From contig NC_007925.1 of NCBI RefSeq assembly GCF_000013745.1, positions 2,666,001-2,730,000 of the forward strand: a DNA stretch of 64,000 nt, given 5' to 3'. Shown one piece after another: positions 46,464-55,280 of this stretch. The notes beneath the pieces are model-generated. The model was not told the origin of the DNA and made no database searches. It was given only the letters and a program-made list of their open reading frames with translations. The position numbers and the translations under genes are program-made. Within the stretch, counting starts at the first letter, position 1; every line of letters starts with the position of its first letter. This stretch comes from Rhodopseudomonas_A palustris_F. GTDB taxonomy: Bacteria; Pseudomonadota; Alphaproteobacteria; Rhizobiales; Xanthobacteraceae.

Positions 46464-46694
46464 ATGACACTGGCGCAAGATCGCATCGTGATCGATCCGG
46501 CCGTGCTGGGCGGCCAGCCGGTCATTCGCGGGACCACGATCACCGTGGAGTCCGTCATCGGTCTGATGGCGGATGGCTGGAAGGAGCCTGATATTCTGGC
46601 CAAGCATCCGGCGCTCGCGCCAGCCGACATCGCGGCGTGCCTGAGCTACGCCCGCGATCTGGTTCATGCCAAGAAAGTATTTCCGGAGGCGTGA
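46464..46694 (+). CDS. DUF433 domain protein, orphan antitoxin-like
   Basis: A 76-residue protein with the DUF433 core: an opening DRIVIDPAVLGGQPVIRGT (typical of this family's DNA-binding fold) and a helix GLMADGWKEPDILAKHPALA. DUF433 proteins often act as antitoxins with a DUF5615 PIN-like toxin. No partner frame lies next to it: RND on one side and a convergent ion channel gene on the other. GGAGG lies nine bases before the ATG. It begins 15 bases after the RND gene. Confidence 0.8.
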   Translation: MTLAQDRIVIDPAVLGGQPVIRGTTITVESVIGLMADGWKEPDILAKHPALAPADIAACLSYARDLVHAKKVFPEA

Positions 46695-46812
46695 CCGCCT
46701 CGCAATCCAGGGCCACGCATGAGGCCCCGGGGTTGCTTCGCTCGTCGACGGTCGCTGCGCGCCGGCCTCGGCTCGCAATGGCGATGTTTCTCTGAGGCGT
46801 CTCGACGCCGTT

Positions 46813-47883
46813 TCAAACCGGCATGGCGCGGATCACCGCGGCGGCGCAGACGATGGTCATGATCGCCGGCAGCGCCCATTTGGTGTGGCCGCGGACTTCG
46901 CAGGCCAGCACGTGGAAGCGCGAGGCCGGATCCTTGCACGAGCCCGCCACCACGCCGTCGATCAGCACCACCAGCACCAGATAGAGGTAGCCGAGCGAGA
47001 TGATTTTGGCGATCGGCGTGTTCAGCGAGATCGAGCCGGGAAAGCTCGCCTCGAAGGTGAAACTGATCGCAGCCAGCGCCAACAGCGCCGAGAACACCAG
47101 GCCGCCGCTGTCCTTGGGCGAGGCGCCGGGCAGCCACAGCACGAAGATCGAAACCGCCAGCGTCGAGATGATCGGAATGAACAGCCGCAGCAGATAGCGC
47201 TCGGACATCCGTTCGAGTCCGACCGTGGCATTGAGCTGCGAATAGCTGCGCGCGTTCCAGCCGGTGGATTCGTCATAGGCAAAGCTGAGTGCCAGCGGCC
47301 GCCAGTCGATCACGGTGAGCCGGTTTTCCACGCGCGAGAACAGCCGGTCGGTCTCGGTGGTCACCAGCACGGCGTCCTGCTTGGGGTAACGCGGCAGCGA
47401 GAACGATAGCGCGATCTGCTGGCGGTCGAACGGAAACGCCTGCATGTCCATCGCGACGCGGAAATCGGCCTCGTAACGATCCACCAGCACGACGTCGCCG
47501 TCCGCATAGGCGGAGACCGCCTGGCTGCGCGATTGCGGCTCGCTCAGCTGATTGCTGATCACCAGCCCCGGGGTCCAGATCGAACCGACGAACTGCTGCG
47601 CCTCGTCGCCGACCCGATCGATCCGCGGCGCGCCGGTTTCCAGCGGATCGAACCGGCGGCGCGGGTCGTTCCAGCGCTGCGTGACTTCGACGAACAACCG
47701 GGCGCGGCCGCCGACTTCCTTGATCTCGGTGATGTCGATGACGCGCAGCCCGACGCGGACCCGCACCGGCAATTCGACGCCGCTCGGCAGTTCGTCCTTC
47801 TCGGCGGCGAAGCCGGGGCCGGCGATGCCGGCGAGAATGCAGGCGAAGCACAGCGTCAAGAGCGCTCTGATCATCGCTCTCAT
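46813..47883 (-). CDS. Pentameric ligand-gated ion channel homologue
   Basis: A 356-residue protein with a signal peptide (1-26), a beta-rich ligand-binding domain (about 30-228) and four membrane helices (M1 230-251, M2 258-281, M3 290-314, M4 336-353). Key channel signs: IWTPGLVISN (102-111), a Cys-loop-like AFPFDRQQIAL (149-159) lacking cysteines, as in prokaryotic members, and an M1-M2-M3 block that lines up without gaps with GLIC as I recall it (a proline ends M2 at 282). The start ATG 47883 overlaps the stop of the upstream Cache gene (ATGA), so the two are co-translated; a TTG at 47892 is less likely. The ligand is unknown. Bacterial channels of this family are sporadic. Confidence 0.85.
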   Translation of the reverse strand: MRAMIRALLTLCFACILAGIAGPGFAAEKDELPSGVELPVRVRVGLRVIDITEIKEVGGRARLFVEVTQRWNDPRRRFDPLETGAPRIDRVGDEAQQFVGSIWTPGLVISNQLSEPQSRSQAVSAYADGDVVLVDRYEADFRVAMDMQAFPFDRQQIALSFSLPRYPKQDAVLVTTETDRLFSRVENRLTVIDWRPLALSFAYDESTGWNARSYSQLNATVGLERMSERYLLRLFIPIISTLAVSIFVLWLPGASPKDSGGLVFSALLALAAISFTFEASFPGSISLNTPIAKIISLGYLYLVLVVLIDGVVAGSCKDPASRFHVLACEVRGHTKWALPAIMTIVCAAAVIRAMPV

Positions 47884-48908
47884 GGGCGCCAACCGGCGCG
47901 GATCGCGATCATCCGCGCGAGGATGGAAAACACCACGAAGGCCAAGATGGCGCCGATCAAGGCGGCCGCGATTAGTTCGGTTTGGGTCCGGCGCAGCTCG
48001 GCGCCGTGATAGGCGAAGCTTTTCGCCGCGACGACGTTGCCGATCATCCGGCCGCTGAAGTCGATCAAGGGTTGCACCAGCACCGCGCCGCTCTGGCCTT
48101 GAATCTGTCGCTCGGCGACTTCGCGGCTGCGCACCAGCCGGATCGCGCCGTCGCGCAACAACGCGGCGAACAGCGGCGAATCGGTCGACGCGAACAGGTT
48201 CAGATCGCCGAAGACTTCGCCGACGCCCTTGTCGTTGGGGCCGCGCGCCGGCAGCCCGGCGAAAGATTGGCTGAGCACGATGGCGATGTCGGCGTTGCTG
48301 ATCGATTTGACCTGTTCGAGGATCGGCTGGAGATTGAGGCCGGCCTCGACGGTGCCGACGAAGTCGGCGCCGTTCTCGACGATCGCGATGCCGCGCACGA
48401 AAGTGCCGGCGATGCCGATCTCCAGCCCGACCTGGGAGCGGCGGCTCTTGTTCGCGGCCAGCACCATCGGCCGGATCCGCGTCAGGTCGTCGCCGAAATT
48501 CTCCGGCAGATGCAGCCGCAGCAGATACTTCATGTCGGCGCTGTGGAAGCCGAACACCGGCACGCTTTGGGTCTTGAGATAGCCGTAGGTGCCGGCGGTC
48601 AATGCCAGCAATTCGGCGCGGTTGCCGGCCGCCAGCGCGCGCCCGACCGAGGCCCGCCGGGCCGTGGTCTCGGCCTGGGTCAGAGCGAACTTGCCGGCCT
48701 GGTCGAGTGCTGCGGTGATCGCCTCGCTGACCGCGGCCATCTGGTTGTCGCGATCGCGCGCGATCATTTCGGTCTGCATCGAAAAGGTGATGGCGATCAT
48801 GGCGCCGAATCCGATCGCCAGCACCAGCGCGGTAGCAATTCCAACCCAGAGCCAGGGCAGCGTTGGCGCTTTGCTCGGCCGCAGCGTCCCGTCAGTGACA
48901 AAGTCCAT
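47880..48908 (-). CDS. Two-TM Cache-type sensor protein without output domain
   Basis: A 342-residue protein with a short cytoplasmic N-terminus, TM1 (about 18-42), a periplasmic domain of about 265 residues and TM2 (about 313-335), ending after seven cytoplasmic residues. The periplasmic part (SEAITAALDQAGKFALTQAETTARRASVGRALAAG, then FGFHSADMKYLLRLHLPENFG, then a GTVEAGLNL strand) reads like a double-Cache domain as in chemoreceptors. No HAMP, kinase or methyl-accepting part follows. AGGAG lies five bases before the ATG. Its stop overlaps the start of the ion channel gene, so the products probably act together. Confidence 0.75.
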   Translation of the reverse strand: MDFVTDGTLRPSKAPTLPWLWVGIATALVLAIGFGAMIAITFSMQTEMIARDRDNQMAAVSEAITAALDQAGKFALTQAETTARRASVGRALAAGNRAELLALTAGTYGYLKTQSVPVFGFHSADMKYLLRLHLPENFGDDLTRIRPMVLAANKSRRSQVGLEIGIAGTFVRGIAIVENGADFVGTVEAGLNLQPILEQVKSISNADIAIVLSQSFAGLPARGPNDKGVGEVFGDLNLFASTDSPLFAALLRDGAIRLVRSREVAERQIQGQSGAVLVQPLIDFSGRMIGNVVAAKSFAYHGAELRRTQTELIAAALIGAILAFVVFSILARMIAIRAGWRP

Positions 48909-49085
48909 TGCATCTCCTGCGCGCAGAGTCCCGCCTCGGGCGTGGTTCGCGAGTCAGGCAATCCGGATGACGTCGTGAGGGGACGTTGGTGAGGCGGGGT
49001 CGATGACTTGCGATTAGTGGAAACGCGAAGCGTTTTCAAGCGCAATGGAACCCGCCGAGTTGGCCTGGCGGGCGCCAGCAAAATG

Positions 49086-49703
49086 TTACCGCCGCCGGCG
49101 TCCCGCGCGGAGCGCCAGCGCGATGCCGCCGAACGCGGCCAGCGCCAGACTACCTAACGCCGCAAGGCTCGGCAGATGGCCGGGCATCTCGGACCAGTGC
49201 GGCAGCACGACGTCGGCGGTGTCGAAGGTCTCGGCGCTGAAGCTGCACAGCACCAGCGTGCCGTTCAGCAGCAATTCGCGGTCGACCTTGGCGGCGAGTG
49301 CTTGCGCTTCGCGTGACGGCGCCGCCGTCTCGTTGATCGCGGTCAGCAACGCCCTCGTCGCTGCGAGGTAAGCGTGGGCGCATTCGTTGAACGGGCTGTC
49401 GTCATTGTCGATCGCCCCCGGCATCAGTCCCCACAGGCAGATCGTATATTGGATCCGAGCGTAGTTCAGGATCCGCGAAAAGCGCTGCTGGGGAACAGGC
49501 TGGCGCTCGGCCAGTGCCAGGATCGCGGCGCGGTTGGCGTCATAGACGGCCATCTGGCCATGCGATAGGCTGGGAATCGCGATGCCGCTGGTCGGGCCGG
49601 GGCTGCGGTGATGCGCCTTGGCCGGCGCCAGCACCGTCGCGACGACGAGCAGCATCGCGGCGGCACGTAGGAGGCTTGCGGTCAGGCCGGGGCGCTTCAT
49701 CAT
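49086..49703 (-). CDS. Exported, C-terminally anchored protein of the cobalt operon, unknown function
   Basis: A 205-residue protein with a signal peptide (about 1-30, ending APAKA) and a histidine pair at the mature end (HHRSPGPTSG). A helical middle part has three cysteines (ICLWG, NECAH, LVLCSF), and a membrane helix lies near the C-terminus (about 178-200) followed by RAGRRRR. It is the third gene after cbtB and cbtA, 62 bases downstream, and probably shares their riboswitch. The histidines could contact cobalt, but no family is recognised. Confidence 0.65.
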   Translation of the reverse strand: MMKRPGLTASLLRAAAMLLVVATVLAPAKAHHRSPGPTSGIAIPSLSHGQMAVYDANRAAILALAERQPVPQQRFSRILNYARIQYTICLWGLMPGAIDNDDSPFNECAHAYLAATRALLTAINETAAPSREAQALAAKVDRELLLNGTLVLCSFSAETFDTADVVLPHWSEMPGHLPSLAALGSLALAAFGGIALALRAGRRRR

Positions 49704-49765
49704 GGAGTCCCGGGGGCGAAGGTGCGCTCCCGGAGGAGCGCACCGGTTTACGGGTCGCGAAGGCG

Positions 49766-50482
49766 CTAACGGATGCGGCCGGCGGCGAACTGCCGCTCGG
49801 TCAGCAGACCGAAGGCCACCCCGAGCGTCGCCCACAGCACCGCGCCGATTCCGAACGAGGCGGCGCGGAATTTCCACAACAGCTCGGTGGAAAAATCCGC
49901 CGGCACCTCGTTGATCGACGGCAGCGCCAGCATCACGCAAGCCATCGCGATCGCATAGATCGCGATTCCGGTCAGCGCGGCACCCCAGCGCCCCAGCCGC
50001 GCGACCAACTGCCGCCCGGTGCCGAGCGCTGCGATGGCGACCGCGACCGACAGGCCGAGCAGCAGGAAATAGAACCCGGTGCGGGTGGCGATGGTGTCGG
50101 CGCTGCCGACCGCGGGCGGATTGGCCGGGTACTTCAGTTGTGGCACCACCACAAGCACGACGAAGCCGGTCGCAGCGAGCAGCGCGGCGGTGACTGACGG
50201 CGACCAGCGTCCGAGCCGGCCGTGGACATAGGCGAACGCCAGCCCGAAGATGCCGCCGAGCGCGCAGCCCACCACGACGATGCCGGTGAACAGCCCGAAC
50301 GTGCTCTGTACCGCGCGGCTGACCAATTCGGGTTCGGCTTCGGCGGCGGCACCGGCGGCATGTTCTTCGAAGGCGATGGCGAGATCGACCTGCGGCTCGC
50401 CGAACAGGTAAGCGAAGCCACCCGCCAGCAGTCCGGCGAGAATGCCAACCAGCATTCCCCGGATCAGGAGAGTTCTAACCAT
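49766..50482 (-). CDS. cbtA: CbtA-type cobalt transporter subunit
   Basis: This 238-residue inner-membrane protein has about five to six helices and starts TLLIRGMLVGILAGLLAGGFAYLFGEPQVD, with the acidic loop and EHAAGAAAEAEPELVSRAVQ typical of CbtA. CbtA and CbtB were predicted as a cobalt uptake pair from B12-riboswitch control. The gene starts 18 bases after cbtB and is therefore in the same operon. Transport direction and metal are inferred from family and regulation. Confidence 0.88.
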   Translation of the reverse strand: MVRTLLIRGMLVGILAGLLAGGFAYLFGEPQVDLAIAFEEHAAGAAAEAEPELVSRAVQSTFGLFTGIVVVGCALGGIFGLAFAYVHGRLGRWSPSVTAALLAATGFVVLVVVPQLKYPANPPAVGSADTIATRTGFYFLLLGLSVAVAIAALGTGRQLVARLGRWGAALTGIAIYAIAMACVMLALPSINEVPADFSTELLWKFRAASFGIGAVLWATLGVAFGLLTERQFAAGRIR

Positions 50483-50500
50483 GATGTGTCGGCCTTATGC

Positions 50501-50719
50501 TCAGTGGCAGGGGAAGCCGAGCAGATGGCGGCCGTCATGCACGAATTCGTGGATGTACATGCCGTCGAACAGCGCGACCGCGCCCTGTTCGGCGCCGACG
50601 AAATAGATCGCGAGCAGCGCGAGAAGGCCGCCGAAGATCGCCCAGGGCAGGATCTCGCGGACCGGAATGACGGCCGGAATCGTGGGCTGAATAGCCGACG
50701 CGGATGCGACGTATGGCAT
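50501..50719 (-). CDS. cbtB: CbtB-type small cobalt transporter subunit
   Basis: A 72-residue protein with one membrane helix (about 24-43) and a C-terminal histidine-rich end, YIHEFVHDGRHLLGFPCH, the hallmark of CbtB and a likely metal site. GAGGAG lies five bases before the ATG at 50719. A longer in-frame reading to 50890 runs through the riboswitch and is not credible. First gene after the riboswitch. Confidence 0.9.
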   Translation of the reverse strand: MPYVASASAIQPTIPAVIPVREILPWAIFGGLLALLAIYFVGAEQGAVALFDGMYIHEFVHDGRHLLGFPCH

Positions 50720-50764
50720 GAGGACTCCTCTGGGATTGCGCGTCCCGTTCGAGATATGACTGCT

Positions 50765-50890
50765 TCCGAAGGGGTCTGACTTCCGATCCAAGCTTGATGC
50801 AGCAGGACTGGTTACAGTGGCGCGACCGTGCCGGGTTCTCACCGGCTTCCGATCGATAGCAGACGGCGAATGATGCCCCTTCACATGCAC
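50765..50890 (-). ncRNA. Cobalamin riboswitch upstream of cbtB
   Basis: On the minus strand the leader contains, in order, GGAAGCCGGTGAGAACCCGG, then CGCCACTGTAACC (the B12 box region) and GGAAGTCAGACC near the 3' end. These three blocks and their order are the core of the adenosylcobalamin riboswitch. It lies about 50 bases upstream of cbtB and should switch off cbtB-cbtA and the third gene when cobalamin is plentiful. Ends are approximate. Confidence 0.9.
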
Positions 50891-50967
50891 AGTGTCAACG
50901 TAGCCAATCGTGAGGCGACGTGTGGTAGCAGCAGCTGATCCGACGCCGCCGACCGCACGGGGCCGAC

Positions 50968-51543
50968 ATGACTCTCCATCTCACCTTACTTTGCCATCCG
51001 CCGACCGCCGCGACCCGCGCTGCGGCCTTTGCCGACGACGAGCCGCTCGACGACCAGGGCGCAACCGCAGCAGCAGCCTTGTCGGGCAAGCTGCCGCGGT
51101 TCGATCGCGTGCTGAGCAGTCCGGCGCGCGCGGCGTTGCAGACCGCAGCCGCGCTGCGCCTGGAAGCCGAAACCATCCCGCAGCTACGCGATGCCGATCA
51201 CGGCCGCTGGCGCGGTCGTCCGCTCGGCGATGTCGGAGCCGCCGAGCCGGACGCGCTGGCGCTGTGGATGTCGTCACCCGAGGCGGCGCCGCATGGCGGC
51301 GAATCGATCGCGGCGCTGATCGCGCGCGTCGGATTGTGGCTCGATGAATTGCCGTTCTCGGGCAGGGTGCTGGCGGTCAGCCACGCTGCGATCCTGCGTG
51401 GCGCGGCGATCCACGTGCTGCAGGCGCCGGCGGCAAGTTTCTGGCGCGTCGATGCCGGACCGCTGTCGTCGATCGAGCTCAGCCGCAACGAGCGCCGTTG
51501 GGCGTTGCGCGCGGTCTCAGCGCGGCGCGGCCTCAGCGATTGA
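50968..51543 (+). CDS. Histidine phosphatase family protein with altered catalytic motif
   Basis: A 191-residue protein of the phosphoglycerate mutase/CobC-like fold. It keeps DRVLSSPARAALQTAAAL (usual S.l.RA..TA), the glutamate region HGGESIAALIARV, and the second histidine in VLAVSHAAILRGA. However, the normal RHGxT start reads LCHPPTAATR, so the first arginine and glycine are missing while the histidine stays. Its position, divergent from the B12-switched cobalt operon, hints at a cobalamin-linked role such as an alpha-ribazole phosphatase relative, but the change questions normal catalysis. Confidence 0.8.
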   Translation: MTLHLTLLCHPPTAATRAAAFADDEPLDDQGATAAAALSGKLPRFDRVLSSPARAALQTAAALRLEAETIPQLRDADHGRWRGRPLGDVGAAEPDALALWMSSPEAAPHGGESIAALIARVGLWLDELPFSGRVLAVSHAAILRGAAIHVLQAPAASFWRVDAGPLSSIELSRNERRWALRAVSARRGLSD

Positions 51544-51567
51544 GAGGCCACCCGGATTGCGTGGGGG

Positions 51568-51897
51568 TCAGATCGAAAAGCTGGTGCCGCAGCCGCAGGA
51601 CGCGGTGGCGTTGGGATTGTTGACCCGGAACGAGGCGCCGATCAGGTCGTCGACGAAATCCAGCTCCGCGCCCTCCAGGAACGGCACCGAGGCGGAGTCG
51701 ACCAGCACCACGGCGCTGTCGCGCGCGATCACCGTATCGTCGTTGTTCTGGTTGCGCTCGACGTCGAATTTGTACTGAAAGCCCGAGCAGCCGCCGCCCT
51801 CGACGCTGATCCGCAGCATCGCGCCGGTCCCCTCTTTGGAGAGGATTTCGCCGATTCGGCGGGCGGCGCGTTCGCTGATGGTGACGCTGGCGGTCAT
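51568..51897 (-). CDS. erpA: Iron-sulfur cluster insertion protein ErpA (A-type carrier)
   Basis: A 109-residue A-type carrier that delivers iron-sulfur clusters to apoproteins. The three cluster-binding cysteines are in VEGGGCSGFQY and the C-terminal SCGCGTSFS. GGAGA lies six bases before the ATG at 51897; an in-frame start at 51930 has no such site. It is divergent from the dGTPase-like gene. Confidence 0.93.
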   Translation of the reverse strand: MTASVTISERAARRIGEILSKEGTGAMLRISVEGGGCSGFQYKFDVERNQNNDDTVIARDSAVVLVDSASVPFLEGAELDFVDDLIGASFRVNNPNATASCGCGTSFSI

Positions 51898-52004
51898 GAG
51901 CTGTCTCCGAAACCGTGAACGGCGTTGCAAATCATTGGAATAAGCCGCCCGCCATAGTTAAGTGCGGCGGGTTACGGAATCAATCGCAGAAGGGACAAGG
52001 CATC

Positions 52005-53219
52005 GTGTCGGTCGGAATGGCAGCTCCTCGCGCGGCGTTCGCCTGCGATCCCGACGCCAGCCGCGGCCGGCTGTTCGACGAACTGCCGAGCAAGACCCGC
52101 AGTCCGTTCCGGCGCGATTGCGACCGGGTGATCCATTCCACCGGGTTTCGCCGGCTGAAGCACAAGACCCAGGTGTTCGTCTATCACGAGGGCGACCACT
52201 ATCGCACCCGGCTGACGCATTCGCTGGAGGTGGCGCAGATCGCCCGCGCCATCGCCCGCCAACTCGGGCTCGACGAAGACCTTACCGAAGCGCTGGCGCT
52301 GGCGCACGACCTCGGCCATCCGCCGTTCGGCCACGCCGGCGAACGCGCGCTCGACGCCTGCCTGCAGCGCTATGGCGGCTTCGACCACAACGCCCAGAGC
52401 CTGCGCGTGGTGACGGCGCTGGAGCATCGCTATCCGGAGTTCAACGGCCTCAATCTGACTTGGGAAACGTTGGAGGGCATCGTCAAGCACAACGGCCCGC
52501 TGACCGACCGCAGCGGCGCGCCGCTCGGCCGCTATCAGGCGCATGGCGTGCCGACCGGCATCGTCGAATTCAACCGCTGTTTCGACCTGGAATTGTGGAG
52601 CCACGCCTCGCTCGAGGCGCAGGTCGCCGGCATCGCCGACGATATCGCCTATGACGCCCACGACATCGACGACGGGCTGCGCGCCGGGCTGTTCGGCGTC
52701 GACGATCTCGGCGAGATGCCGCTGACCGCGCAGATGACCGCCGCGATCGACGTCCGCTATCCCGGGCTCGACCCGGCACGGCGCGGCGCCGAACTGGTGC
52801 GCGAGCTGATTTCGTTCTTGATCGGCGCCGCGGTGGCCGAAGCCGAGCGGCGGTTGATCGCGGCGCAGCCCGCCTCGGTGCAGGCGGTGCGCGAGGCCGG
52901 CCAGGATCTGATCATGTTCGCGCCGGACGCCGCCGAAGCCGAAGCGCTGATCAAGGCGTTCCTGAAGCGCCACATGTATCGCCATCCGCGGGTGATGCGG
53001 GTGATGGACGACGCCGAGACCGTGGTGTTCGAGCTGTTCGCCCGCTACCGCGACCATCCGGCGGATCTGCCGGCGGAATGGCTGCCGGCGAACGCCGGGC
53101 AGGGCGAAACCGAGGCGGATCGGCTGCGCCGAATCTGCAATTTCATCGCCGGCATGACCGACCGCTACGCGCTGACCGAGCACCAACGGCTCTTTGACTT
53201 AACGCCGGAATTGCGTTAG
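52005..53219 (+). CDS. dgt: dGTPase-like HD-domain phosphohydrolase
   Basis: The 404-residue protein has the dNTP triphosphohydrolase HD signature: DCDRVIHSTGFRRLKHKTQV, TRLTHSLEVAQIARAIARQL, and ALAHDLGHPPFGHAGE (HD metal site). Such enzymes release triphosphate from dNTPs. GTG at 52005 with AAGG upstream is the likely start; an ATG at 52017 is an alternative. It precedes argS, as in related genomes. Confidence 0.92.
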   Translation: MSVGMAAPRAAFACDPDASRGRLFDELPSKTRSPFRRDCDRVIHSTGFRRLKHKTQVFVYHEGDHYRTRLTHSLEVAQIARAIARQLGLDEDLTEALALAHDLGHPPFGHAGERALDACLQRYGGFDHNAQSLRVVTALEHRYPEFNGLNLTWETLEGIVKHNGPLTDRSGAPLGRYQAHGVPTGIVEFNRCFDLELWSHASLEAQVAGIADDIAYDAHDIDDGLRAGLFGVDDLGEMPLTAQMTAAIDVRYPGLDPARRGAELVRELISFLIGAAVAEAERRLIAAQPASVQAVREAGQDLIMFAPDAAEAEALIKAFLKRHMYRHPRVMRVMDDAETVVFELFARYRDHPADLPAEWLPANAGQGETEADRLRRICNFIAGMTDRYALTEHQRLFDLTPELR

Positions 53220-53384
53220 GCGGCGGCGTTAAGTGCTTCCCGGGTCAGTCAAATCCGGTCTTCTCCGACGGCGCAGACGGTGCCGCCCGGAAAGTTTTGC
53301 GGCACGCCGCCGGCAAACCGGCTATCCCACGGGCAAACGCCCCTCAGCCGGAATGACCCGGCGCAAGTTTTGGTTTCAAGTCCC

Positions 53385-55178
53385 ATGCTCGAGTCCGTTT
53401 CGCCGCCGCATCTGTTCGCCGTCATGCTGTCCCGCGTCCACGCGGTCTGCGAAGCGCTGGCCGCCGAGGGCGCGCTGCCTGCAGGAATCGATCTCGCGCG
53501 GATCGTGGTCGAGCCGCCGAAAGATGCCAGCCATGGCGACATGGCGACCAACGCCGCGATGGTGCTGGCGAAGGAAGCCAAGGCCAAGCCGCGCGATCTC
53601 GCCGAAAAGATCGCCGAGAAGCTGCGCGCCGACGATCTGGTGGCCGCGGTGGAGGTCGCCGGACCGGGCTTCATCAATCTCACGCTGCAGCCGAAGGTGT
53701 GGTCGGAGGCGCTGCGCACCGTGCTGGCTGACGGCGCCGGCTATGGCCGCAGCGCGGTTGGGGCCGGTGAAAAGGTCAACGTCGAATACGTCTCGGCCAA
53801 TCCGACCGGGCCGATGCATGTCGGGCATTGCCGCGGCGCGGTGTTCGGCGACGCGCTGGCCAGCCTGCTGGACTTCGCCGGCTACGACGTCACCCGCGAA
53901 TACTACATCAACGACGCCGGCGCCCAGGTCGACGTGCTGGCCCGCTCGGCGCTGCTGCGCACCCGCGAGGCGCTCGGCGAAGAGATCGGCGAAATCCCGG
54001 AGGGGCTGTATCCCGGCGATTACCTGAAGCCGGTCGGCGAGGCGCTGGCCGCGGAGTATGGCGACAAGCTGCTCGCCATGGACGAGGCCGAATGGCTGCC
54101 GATCGCCCGCGCCAAGTCGATCGCGATGATGATGCAGATGATCCGCGGCGATCTCGCGGCGCTCAACATCACCCATGAGGAGTTCTTTTCCGAGCGTTCG
54201 CTGATCGCCGGCGACACCGATCGCGTCGCCGCCACGATCGATTTCCTGCGCGGCAAGGGCGACGTCTATGAGGGCCGGCTGCCGCCGCCGAAGGGCGCGC
54301 CGATCGAGGACTACGAGGATCGCGAGCAGACCCTGTTCCGCGCCACCGCCTATGGCGACGACGTCGACCGCCCGCTGTTGAAGTCGGACGGCTCCTACAC
54401 CTATTTCGCCTCCGACATCGCCTATCACAAGACCAAGTTCGATCGCGGCTTCCGCAACATGATCGACGTCTGGGGCTCCGACCACGGCGGCTACATCAAG
54501 CGGGTGCAGGCGGCGATCAAGGCGGTGACCGGCGGGCAGGGCGCGCTCGACGTCAAAATCGTGCAGCTCGTCAAGCTGTTGCGCAATGGCGAGCCGGTGA
54601 AAATGTCGAAGCGCTCCGGCGACTTCGTCACCTTGCGCGAAGTGGTGGATGAAGTCGGCTCCGACGCCGTGCGGTTCATGATGCTGTTCCGCAAGAACGA
54701 CGCGGTGCTGGATTTCGACCTCGCCAAGGTGATCGAGCAGTCGAAAGACAACGCGGTGTTCTACGTGCAATACGGCCACGCCCGCGGCCATTCGGTGTTC
54801 CGCAACGCCCGCGAGGTAGTTCCGGATTTGCCGGAGGAGACGGTGGCCCGCGCGGCGTTCCTCGCCGATGCGGCGGTGGAGCGGCTGACCGACACCGCGG
54901 AGCTCGGCCTGCTGCGGCAGCTCGCGCTCTATCCGCGCATCGTCGAAGCTGCGGCTTTGGCCCACGAGCCGCACCGCATCGCGTTCTATCTCTATGAACT
55001 CGCCAGCGAATTCCACGCGCTGTGGACCCGCGGGCGCGATTTGCCTCATTTACGCTTCATTATCAATAATGATGCAGAGATAACAAAGGCACGGCTGGCC
55101 TTGGTTCAGGGTGCCGTCTCGGTTCTGGCTTCAGGTCTCGCCGTGCTCGGCGTCCATGCACCAGACGAGATGCGTTAG
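53385..55178 (+). CDS. argS: Arginyl-tRNA synthetase
   Basis: A class I synthetase of 597 residues. The N-terminal Add1 domain is followed by the HIGH-type motif in [15 protein letters not shown] and the KMSKS-type motif in [13 protein letters not shown]. An anticodon-binding DALR domain ends the protein. Start at ATG 53385, giving the normal N-terminus; the longer in-frame extension upstream is not supported. Confidence 0.97.
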
Positions 55179-55280
55179 GCGGGGACGGCTGTCACGTCGG
55201 GATCGTGACGGCTCTTAACAGCGGCTGTTTCGTTTGTAACGGCGGGTTGGCGGCTTTCCCGAAGGGGATGCGACATCACG

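Noticed and set aside
50720..50890. An N-terminal extension of CbtB back to 50890
   Set aside because: It would read through the cobalamin riboswitch. The ATG at 50719 has a strong ribosome site and starts a normal CbtB.
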